The notes beneath the pieces were generated by a model. The model searched no databases. It was not told the origin of the DNA and saw nothing but the letters and a program-made list of their open reading frames with translations. A stretch of DNA of 64,000 nucleotides from Strigamia acuminata (lineage: Eukaryota; Arthropoda; Chilopoda; Geophilomorpha; Linotaeniidae), in the NCBI GenBank assembly GCA_949358305.1, contig OX442320.1, positions 2,668,501-2,732,500 of the forward strand, read 5' to 3'. Positions 20,771-28,761 of this stretch are shown piece after piece; the first letter of the stretch is position 1, and the number at the start of each line of letters is the position of its first letter. The translations under genes were made by a program, and so were the position numbers.

Positions 20771-21591
20771 TGTGGTGACCCAGTTGGATAATTGTCCCCC
20801 CAGGGCGGATACTTGTCCTCTGAGTCACTATGATTGAAGAGTCGTTCCCCCCTGAGTTGGCTCCACCTCCCCATGGCAGGTGTGTGCCCCGAGGGGGAGG
20901 AAGCGGCTGGTGGTCAGCCCCCATTGGTTGATCGCCGGCCCTTCACCCCACTGCATAAAAGGCCGTGTTTCCCGCCTAAAGGAAGAACTTACACAAACGA
21001 CACCAAGAACACAGCAACTACCTCACCGTCAGGCCAACTTCAACTACAAGTTAGGATTGATCGAGGATCGCTGAGTAAAGTGCAAACTGTAACTCTCACG
21101 AAGTCACTTGCGAGCTATTCCTGCGAAAGCACGAGAATAGCCCTTGTGAAATCACCCAGAATAATCGCCCAGACGATTATTCGCCGAAGTAAGTGTCCGA
21201 GTGCTTTGTAGGGAACCCCAAAGTTCCTAGACGAGGCCTCTGCGACGCTAAACCAAACCCTAGACAACAGGCACGGATAGAAGACTCGAGAGAGCATTCC
21301 ACCGCGTCCGTGAAGACGAATCCGTGACGAATTAACGACAACTCGAGACGCCGCCTTTGTTCCGCCGACCACGCGGAATCGACGACGCCATCTTGAGAAA
21401 TCCTTTGTTCGACGCTGACCACGTCGACTCTAGAATTATTACTGAGTGTATTTTAAAGGCATAAAGCCTGGTGAATAAATTACTTGTTTATTTACATACA
21501 TTTGGTATTCATTTGGGTATTTGCATAATTGATCACAGGTAAAGTATTACACGTTAGCGCTATTTAAACCTATACAAAGTAGGACGCGACA
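20771..21591 (+). repeat. Gypsy-A 5' LTR
   Basis: Begins TGTGGTGACC and ends GCGACA. TATA-like CATAAAAGG at about 20954 and AATAAA at 21474-21479 mark likely promoter and polyadenylation sites. It differs from the 3' LTR at position 21089 (C here, G there). Confidence 0.93.
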
Positions 21592-21593
21592 CG

Positions 21594-21611
21594 TGGGGGC
21601 CTGTCCGGGAT
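21594..21611 (+). other. Gypsy-A primer-binding site
   Basis: TGGGGGCCTGTCCGGGAT two bases after the LTR. It matches the complement of the tRNA-Pro 3' end (as in many retroelements) except for two adjacent bases, so tRNA-Pro is the likely primer. Confidence 0.6.
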
Positions 21612-21685
21612 TTAGAAATAAATCTCAAATCTGAACTTGTGATCTCTCAATAAGATAACCCAAATCGTAGAATTACCGAAAGAAA

Positions 21686-22110
21686 ATGTCAGACAAAGAT
21701 GAGCAATCCACGTCTGAAACCGAGCAGAGAATGCCCGAGAAGGGAAAAAGGACCTCCGACTACCACCTAAGATCGGATGGTCCCGTCCCTGAAATGTCCG
21801 CAAAGGCGAAAGCCCGAGCGAATAAAAGGAGAGCGAAGGCGCAGAAAGAGGAGCAAGCTGCATCGCTCGCGGCCCTAGACGGGCCAGAGCGAGAGCGGAT
21901 TCCCTTGAATATGCAACCCTTCGAAGATACCGATCCGGAAGCCATAGAAAATCGAGAAGAAATTCGCGACCTATCGCCAGGACGAGTATCGATATTGATG
22001 ACCGAGGAGACGAATGAAGCTCCGAAAAAAACGGTCACGATCGGCACGAACCCATCACCACCCACGGCTCAGACGTCCGTAGAGCAAACCCCACGGAAAA
22101 ACGACGGCGG
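21686..22110 (+). CDS. gag: Gypsy-A gag, N-terminal part (interrupted)
   Basis: ATG 21686 opens 141 codons plus two bases, to the GGCGG where the copia element is inserted; it resumes in the same frame at 28767. The whole gag would be 1041 residues, long for a Gypsy gag. This part is polar and charged, with no recognisable domain. As it stands the frame runs into the copia LTR and soon stops. Confidence 0.8.
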
Positions 22111-22604
22111 TGTTGGGTTGCAAACCCATTTTGTGGTGCCTAAACATTTGTTTCTGTGTTGCGTGATTTGTTAGTTACACACTTTCTGAATATGTGTAAC
22201 AAGCATGCTATAATGTAATGTCCCGATGTTGTTTTTCAACCGATTCCGATTTTTATCAATGCCTGTTACGTACCGCGGTTGAATACTTTATTCTTTATAG
22301 CATGCGCCCACGATATCGTCTGCTCGAAAGAGTGAGTCTTGTTTTATCATTATCGCTTGTTTATCGATTATAAATGCCGGTGTTTTATTTACCTTTTGAA
22401 TGTAAAGGACAAATCATTGATAATGTAACAATGATTTATCCTATGTTGAGATGGAGGGCAAATAGCCTCCAACCGTGTACTGTCTCTTACGATTCTCACG
22501 AATAAAAGATGGCGGACGCATTGTCGGCATCCCGCTCATTTTTAACCCGTTTGGCAGTTATTTCCCATGGATTCTGGCCAGGAAATTCTCCACAAGTCTC
22601 TTCA
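22111..22604 (+). repeat. Copia 5' LTR
   Basis: TGTTGGG ... CTCTTCA. TATAAA at 22369-22374 and AATAAA at 22501-22506 are the likely promoter and polyadenylation signals. An ATG at 22509 lies right after the AATAAA; in this copy its frame ends after about 42 codons. Confidence 0.95.
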
Positions 22605-23107
22605 AGTGGTAGCAGAGGGTCAAAACGATCCTGTTAGGAAGTTTTGAAGAGTTGCACGACCATTTTTCAACGGTGTGAAGTCGCGAAGGTCGCGCCCGCC
22701 CAGTTCGTCGCAAAAACGAATTTTTCGGTGCGGTAATCGTCGTTGGAACGTGTGCGGAGAACTGTACGGGTACTTTCGAACTATTATTTGTGTCTTTCAA
22801 CGCGAAAATAAGCGTTGTCAACGTTTTGGCGTATTACGATCAAACGACGGTCATTCTCGTGCATTACGAGTTGCGGCGAAGCCGAATTGCCGTGTGTGTG
22901 CTTCGAGACATCGTAGGATCATTTCGGGACGGTTGTGTGCTCAAATAAGCAACAACCGAGATACCAAGGACGGTAGGAACAATTGTCGATTTTATTTTTG
23001 GCGAAATAAGTCATTTTTTCAAACGAATCCACGCCCGATGAAATCCAAGATGGCGGCGGCCATCATTCATCGTGTCTGCGCTTGAACACTGACGTTTTCA
23101 AGCAGTT
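22605..23107 (+). other. Copia 5' leader
   Basis: Begins AGTGGTAGCAGAGG, the primer-binding site for initiator tRNA-Met (12 matching bases). The rest of the 1.1-kb region before the first in-frame ATG (23783) has several short frames, none recognisable as gag. CCAAGATGGC occurs at 23045. Confidence 0.6.
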
Positions 23108-26100
23108 TTGGGATATCCAGCGCTGGAAATTAACAACGTTGGATACCATTACGATCGCGGGAAGGATAACCGACAATCGGCGGAATTTTCGAAGCGTTAT
23201 TTACGTCGCTACGACGAATTTCGAGCGACGAGCGAACGTTTATCAAACGAGACGAGTTTGCCGACAATTTCAAGAGGAAACCCTGGTTTTGCACATAGGG
23301 TGCACCAGTTGAGAGGGATTCTCCTCACATTAGCACCCCGGCGTGCGTGTGAGTTACTTCGACGGCGACGAGGTGAAATACCGTCATTTTTCCCTCGTTT
23401 TGTGCGACGTGCGCATACGAGAAGGCACGTCAGCCCATTTCCGTGCTGGATCAACGTTTTGCGACGTGGGATCTCATCACGGAAGCCACCTTCACACCGA
23501 CAGTGTACATTTATTTATTATTTTGTCGTGAAACTTTGTATAGTTTTAAGGTTTTTGTTTTTTCCCTTGTTAGAATCGGTGCCACCCTACGTCCAGTCGG
23601 GCACGTGGCACTGTATTCTTTGCTGGGCTTATTCACGGCCACCCAACCATCCCGCGAGCCTAGGTGCTACGATCGGAAGAGTTGGGGAATTGCCAGCAAA
23701 GGTTATCCAGCCGACAACGAGAGCACGTCGGGCTCGTCTTCGCCGCGAATTTCTCAATTTGAAACTGCTAGAGAATGAAGAAATGTTGGTTTTCACCGGA
23801 AGAGTGGATCGGAAAGTCACAGAATTAAAAGATGTGAAGATTGACGTCTCCGATGAGTTCCTGGCATTTCAATACTTGGACCTTTTGCCCCCACAATACG
23901 AAGCTGTGAAGCAAACTGCATATCACTGGGGCGATGCAGAGTTCACAGCCCAAAATGTCAAAGACAGGTTGCTTGGCGAATACAATCGCCTTTATGAGCA
24001 AAACAACGAGTTTGGCGTCGTACAAAGTGCAGTAGACAACGCAAATGCATTTTTTGGGAAAAGCAACTGGAAACCTCGAGGGAAAACTTCGAATTCGGCA
24101 GGGTTTCAGCGTGGCACGTGTTTTACTTGTGGCGGAACAGGCCACTTCGCCCGCGAATGCCCCTCGCCGCCGAAACAAGGGACAGTTGCCTCTAATGTCA
24201 GCTCACCTGCCCAATCGAAACGTGGGGGTGGTCGTGGCAAAGGACGAGGAAAGAGCCAGCAAAGGGCCAATCTTACCCAAATACACACGTTTGAAGACGA
24301 ACCGCTTACGTTGTATTCTGCAGTTTTGGACGAGGCCCCGGCACAACCGTTGTCTCTTGTGTCGCACGGACAATTTGACTCGCAGTGGTACGTGGACACA
24401 GGAGCAACGGACCACTTTTCCTTCAACCGGAACTGGTTCTCCGAGTATAAGCCTTTGTCCAACTTCAGTGTGTTACAAGGAGAAGGCAAATCGAAGATCG
24501 AAGGGGTCGGCAACATTATTCTTACCTCACTTTATGGAAACAAACAAAGGAAAATAACTTTGGAAAATGTTTATTATGCGCCGAAATTCCGCAAGAATCT
24601 AATCTCGCTAGGGCGCACCGACGAAGCGGGGTTGTGCACATTTGTCAAGAATGGGAAAATGTCGATTTATATGAACAAGATCGAGGAGCCATCGATCACG
24701 GCAGTTAGAACAAGCGATAGGCTGTATAAAGTCAGCTGCCGTATCGAGGCTAAGAATGTAAACACGGCTGCATTAACTGCGCAACAGAATGCAGCTGCTG
24801 TCCTCGACTTGATCAAGTCATCTGTAAAGGATGAAAAATTTGTACAACCGTTACTAACCATGCTTAACTATAAGTCCGCTTTACTAAACAGTTCGAGTAA
24901 GTCGGATAAGGGAAAATCCGCACCAAATTTGATTGCGCAAGTGAGCGAAACAACTAAGACAAACGCGCCTACGGCGATTACTTTGACAAAGACGGGAAAT
25001 GAGGTTCAAATACCTCCTGCGAATTCCCCCCAAGCAAATGCGAATGCGAAAGTTAATGGGAATTTGACCAAAGTAACAGTGAAAAACAAAGAGCAGCCTC
25101 AGACCATGGACACATGGCACTCGAGAATGGGGCATCTGAATGCTAAGGGCATCTCCCACTTGGAGAAATTGGAAGATGTGTTCGGGATTAGCATTTCAGA
25201 CAGAAATTTGTCAACATGCGACGCATGTGCATGTGCGAAGAGCACGAGGGCAAGTTTTCCCCCTATTATTGCTATCTCTACGAAAGAGATTTTGTCCCTC
25301 GTACACATGGACGTGTGGGGCGCGTCACAGGAACCGTCCCTGGGTGGAGCCAATTTTTACTTCATCCTAGTTGATGACTATTCACGTTATATGTGGATAA
25401 TTACGATGAAGACCAAGGGGGAAGTTTTGGGCCATTTCAAACGTTGGTTGACGGAAATAGAACGAACAACGGGAAAGAAAGTGAAATGTATCAAAACAGA
25501 CAATGGCGGGGAGTTCATTTCCAGGAATTGGGACGATTATGCGTCGAAAATTGGATTGAAGTGCATTCGCACGAACGCATACTCTCCGGAAATGAATTCC
25601 GTGGCCGAAAGGGCCAACCGTACCATTGTTAGCGGGGTTAGGGCTTTAATGATCGAGAACAGTTTCCCCTATCCCCTTTGGGCTGAATTGGCGACGACAG
25701 TCGTATACTTGAAAAACAGGTTTCCACATGCGGGGATTGAGGGGAAAACCCCTTACACGGTATTTTTCGACAAGAAATTGTCCCTACGCCATATTAAATG
25801 TATTGGATCGAAAACTTTCGTCCACATCCCATCCCAAGTCCGCAAAGGCAAATTACAAGGAAGGGCATGGGCGGGAGCTTTGATTGGATATGCAATATCC
25901 ACAAGGGGCTACAGGATCTGGGATCCCATACGGAATCAAGTGTTTGCGTCTAAACATGTCCGCATTTTTGAGGATTCTTTTTGGTATGAAGTGGGCAAGA
26001 GATTGCATCATCCACAAAGTGGACATAAGGAACCTGAATATTTTGGGGGTTCTCCTTCTGAAACCGAAGACGACGATGATGATTCCATTGCCCCTGCCGA

Positions 26101-28249
26101 AGAAGCTGAAGAAGAGGTTCAGGAAGTGGTTGTTGTCCCACCTCCTGCTCAACCTCCTGCCCAACCCCCTGCTCCGAAAGCAAAACCTGCATTACCCACA
26201 ACCCCAAAGCCCGCTTTTAGGCCTGAATTGAGACCACAGGTCAAGCAGGCGACACAACTGCCTGCAGTGGAAACTACTGCAGAGGATTTGGTTGGGGACG
26301 ATGAACGTGGTGGGGATAATCCGATTGAAGAAATTGGGGGGGCGAAGGGGGATGATGGAGAATTTTTCAACGTTTATCCCGAAGACGATGAGGAAGTCGA
26401 ACTTCCTCCGGGAATACAAGCCCGTCGCGGTTCGGGCAAAAGGGGTAAAGTGAAAGAAACCCCAGACCCAATGTTGCTGCCACTGGACATGACTAAGTGG
26501 AGACGGGTTGCATCAGTCCGTAAAGCCGGGGCAACTGCGGGAAAAGTTGATGTAGTCTATTTCTCACCCAATGAGGATAAATTGAGAAGTCGAACAGATG
26601 TTGCGCGATGGTGCGACGGGGAGGGTTTCGCATATGACCCGAGCTTGTTCGATTTCAAAACCTCTGACGGTGAAGAGCCCTTACCTTTTGCGGGGTTTTG
26701 CGCAGTTGAGCCTGACACCTACGAGGAGGCGATTGGAGGCATCAACAAACCCTATTGGGAAGGGGCCATGAAGGACGAGATAGATATTTTCGATGAGCGA
26801 GAAGTCTATCGCGAAATTGACAAGCCTAAAGACGTACAGCTTTTGGGGACAAAATGGATATATAAAATGAAGCGCGACCATACTGGAGTCATTAGACGTT
26901 ATCGAGCTCGTTTAGTGGCCCAGGGATTTAAACAGAAGCCCGGGATTGACTTTACTGAAGTATTTTCTCCAGTTGTCAACTTCGTCCTCGTAATCGTCTT
27001 TTTCTGCACTTTGGTAGTGCTTAAGGGTTGGCGTGACGTGCACATCGATATCAAGGCCGCCTACCTCTATGGCGACCTCGATACAGTGCAATATTGTGAA
27101 GTCCCCAAGGGCTACAGAACATCGAAGAACCGACATAAATGTTGGATGCTGCTGAAGGCTTTGTATGGTCTGCATCAGAGCGGACGGATGTGGTACCAGG
27201 TACTTCACGACCGTCTGCTCCAACTGGGATTTGTACCGATGTTGGGATTAAATTGTGTCTATTCTCTGGACAACGAGGCCGTAATCGTCTTTTACGTGGA
27301 CGACATTGTTCTCTTCTCAAGAGACGTTTACGTTGAGAAATGCGTTCTAAAATGGATTCGAAGTTTCTTCGACATTGTCGACTTAGGTCCGGTGACCCTA
27401 TTGTTGGGTATCGAGTTCGACAGATCGGGGGGGCGAATCCGAATTCACCAGAGAAGGTACATAGAGAAGTTGTGTAAAATGTACGGAGTGGATCCGTGTC
27501 ACCGCGTGAAAGTCCCTGGGACCCCGGGTACGATGATCCAAAAGGTCAAAGTTGGTGAGCGGGTCAACACCTCATTTCCGTACAGGAACTTGGTCGGAAG
27601 TCTTCTGTTTGTTGCGAGCAGGACAAGGCCTGATATCTTATTCTCGGTCATTGCCCTCTCGCAATATAACGAAACTCATTCTGCGCGTCATGTGGGCATG
27701 CTAATGCAAATTTTGCGATATTTGGGAAACACACCCGACTACGCCATTGATTTATCGAATTGCAAGAACGATTCACTCACAGTCTACACTGACGCGTCCT
27801 TTGCCCTGGACCAAGACAAAAGAAGGAGCTTTGGGGGCCATATAGTATATCTAGGAGGAGTTCCGATCTCGTGGAACTGCCATAAGCAGACGATGACCTC
27901 CCTGTCGATCATGGAGAGTGAATTTCTGGCCGTGGTCGATGGGGTGAAGGATATTATATGGCTTCATCGGCTATACGACGCAGACATTATGTTCTGCGTT
28001 GATCGAGCAACCCCGTGCGTGTACGCCGACTCTATGCCGGCGATCCAGTACACAAAGAATAGAATAGAGAACCGTGCTAATAAACATATAGATGTCAAAT
28101 TGCATTTCGTACGTGATTGGTTCGAGAAGGGCACGTTCTCTATTAAGCACATCGCAGGGGTTTTGAACGTGGCAGATGTTTTAACCAAGTGGTTAGCGAA
28201 ACCAAGGTTAAACACTCTTTGCGAACACATTTTTGTCGTAAATAAATAG
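23108..28249 (+). CDS. Copia gag-pol polyprotein
   Basis: The frame is open from 23108 to the stop at 28249; the first in-frame ATG is only at 23783. Gag similarity (UBN2-type: RLRREFLNLKLLENEEMLVF) starts upstream of that ATG, so the true start probably lies in a 5' exon joined by splicing (T-rich acceptor ending TTGTTAG at about 23572) or in another frame. Domains: CCHC knuckle CFTCGGTGHFAREC near 24118; aspartic protease VDTGATDHF near 24393; integrase zinc-binding H-H-C-C near 25110-25235; integrase catalytic residues in HMDVWG, TDNGGEF and NSVAERAN; RT with YVDD at about 27292; RNase H starting YTDASFA at about 27785. No internal stop, so pol looks intact. Confidence 0.9.
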   Translation: MGYPALEINNVGYHYDRGKDNRQSAEFSKRYLRRYDEFRATSERLSNETSLPTISRGNPGFAHRVHQLRGILLTLAPRRACELLRRRRGEIPSFFPRFVRRAHTRRHVSPFPCWINVLRRGISSRKPPSHRQCTFIYYFVVKLCIVLRFLFFPLLESVPPYVQSGTWHCILCWAYSRPPNHPASLGATIGRVGELPAKVIQPTTRARRARLRREFLNLKLLENEEMLVFTGRVDRKVTELKDVKIDVSDEFLAFQYLDLLPPQYEAVKQTAYHWGDAEFTAQNVKDRLLGEYNRLYEQNNEFGVVQSAVDNANAFFGKSNWKPRGKTSNSAGFQRGTCFTCGGTGHFARECPSPPKQGTVASNVSSPAQSKRGGGRGKGRGKSQQRANLTQIHTFEDEPLTLYSAVLDEAPAQPLSLVSHGQFDSQWYVDTGATDHFSFNRNWFSEYKPLSNFSVLQGEGKSKIEGVGNIILTSLYGNKQRKITLENVYYAPKFRKNLISLGRTDEAGLCTFVKNGKMSIYMNKIEEPSITAVRTSDRLYKVSCRIEAKNVNTAALTAQQNAAAVLDLIKSSVKDEKFVQPLLTMLNYKSALLNSSSKSDKGKSAPNLIAQVSETTKTNAPTAITLTKTGNEVQIPPANSPQANANAKVNGNLTKVTVKNKEQPQTMDTWHSRMGHLNAKGISHLEKLEDVFGISISDRNLSTCDACACAKSTRASFPPIIAISTKEILSLVHMDVWGASQEPSLGGANFYFILVDDYSRYMWIITMKTKGEVLGHFKRWLTEIERTTGKKVKCIKTDNGGEFISRNWDDYASKIGLKCIRTNAYSPEMNSVAERANRTIVSGVRALMIENSFPYPLWAELATTVVYLKNRFPHAGIEGKTPYTVFFDKKLSLRHIKCIGSKTFVHIPSQVRKGKLQGRAWAGALIGYAISTRGYRIWDPIRNQVFASKHVRIFEDSFWYEVGKRLHHPQSGHKEPEYFGGSPSETEDDDDDSIAPAEEAEEEVQEVVVVPPPAQPPAQPPAPKAKPALPTTPKPAFRPELRPQVKQATQLPAVETTAEDLVGDDERGGDNPIEEIGGAKGDDGEFFNVYPEDDEEVELPPGIQARRGSGKRGKVKETPDPMLLPLDMTKWRRVASVRKAGATAGKVDVVYFSPNEDKLRSRTDVARWCDGEGFAYDPSLFDFKTSDGEEPLPFAGFCAVEPDTYEEAIGGINKPYWEGAMKDEIDIFDEREVYREIDKPKDVQLLGTKWIYKMKRDHTGVIRRYRARLVAQGFKQKPGIDFTEVFSPVVNFVLVIVFFCTLVVLKGWRDVHIDIKAAYLYGDLDTVQYCEVPKGYRTSKNRHKCWMLLKALYGLHQSGRMWYQVLHDRLLQLGFVPMLGLNCVYSLDNEAVIVFYVDDIVLFSRDVYVEKCVLKWIRSFFDIVDLGPVTLLLGIEFDRSGGRIRIHQRRYIEKLCKMYGVDPCHRVKVPGTPGTMIQKVKVGERVNTSFPYRNLVGSLLFVASRTRPDILFSVIALSQYNETHSARHVGMLMQILRYLGNTPDYAIDLSNCKNDSLTVYTDASFALDQDKRRSFGGHIVYLGGVPISWNCHKQTMTSLSIMESEFLAVVDGVKDIIWLHRLYDADIMFCVDRATPCVYADSMPAIQYTKNRIENRANKHIDVKLHFVRDWFEKGTFSIKHIAGVLNVADVLTKWLAKPRLNTLCEHIFVVNK

Positions 28250-28267
28250 TTTAGGCAAAGGGGGATT

Positions 28268-28761
28268 TGTTGGGTTGCAAACCCATTTTGTGGTGCCTAA
28301 ACATTTGTTTCTGTGTTGCGTGATTTGTTAGTTACACACTTTCTGAATATGTGTAACAAGCATGCTATAATGTAATGTCCCGATGTTGTTTTTCAACCGA
28401 TTCCGATTTTTATCAATGCCTGTTACGTACCGCGGTTGAATACTTTATTCTTTATAGCATGCGCCCACGATATCGTCTGCTCGAAAGAGTGAGTCTTGTT
28501 TTATCATTATCGCTTGTTTATCGATTATAAATGCCGGTGTTTTATTTACCTTTTGAATGTAAAGGACAAATCATTGATAATGTAACAATGATTTATCCTA
28601 TGTTGAGATGGAGGGCAAATAGCCTCCAACCGTGTACTGTCTCTTACGATTCTCACGAATAAAAGATGGCGGACGCATTGTCGGCATCCCGCTCATTTTT
28701 AACCCGTTTGGCAGTTATTTCCCATGGATTCTGGCCAGGAAATTCTCCACAAGTCTCTTCA
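28268..28761 (+). repeat. Copia 3' LTR
   Basis: Same length as, and by eye identical to, 22111-22604. The ATG at 28666 is in frame with the resumed Gypsy-A gag. Confidence 0.95.

Larger units (their letters stand above)
22111..28761 (+). mobile_element. Copia-type (Ty1/copia) LTR retrotransposon inside Gypsy-A gag
   Basis: 494-bp LTRs (22111-22604, 28268-28761) look identical. The 5-bp target duplication GGCGG flanks it (22106-22110 and 28762-28766). PBS TGGTAGCAGAGG matches initiator tRNA-Met, and a polypurine tract AAAGGGGGA lies at 28257-28265. One long frame carries zinc knuckle, protease, integrase, RT and RNase H in that order, the copia arrangement. It is the youngest insertion by nesting. 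Confidence 0.95.

Noticed and set aside
20834-21422. ORFs of 60-125 codons in the Gypsy-A LTRs, identical at 39543-40131
   Set aside because: They lie within a noncoding LTR and appear twice only because the LTR does. No domain recognised.
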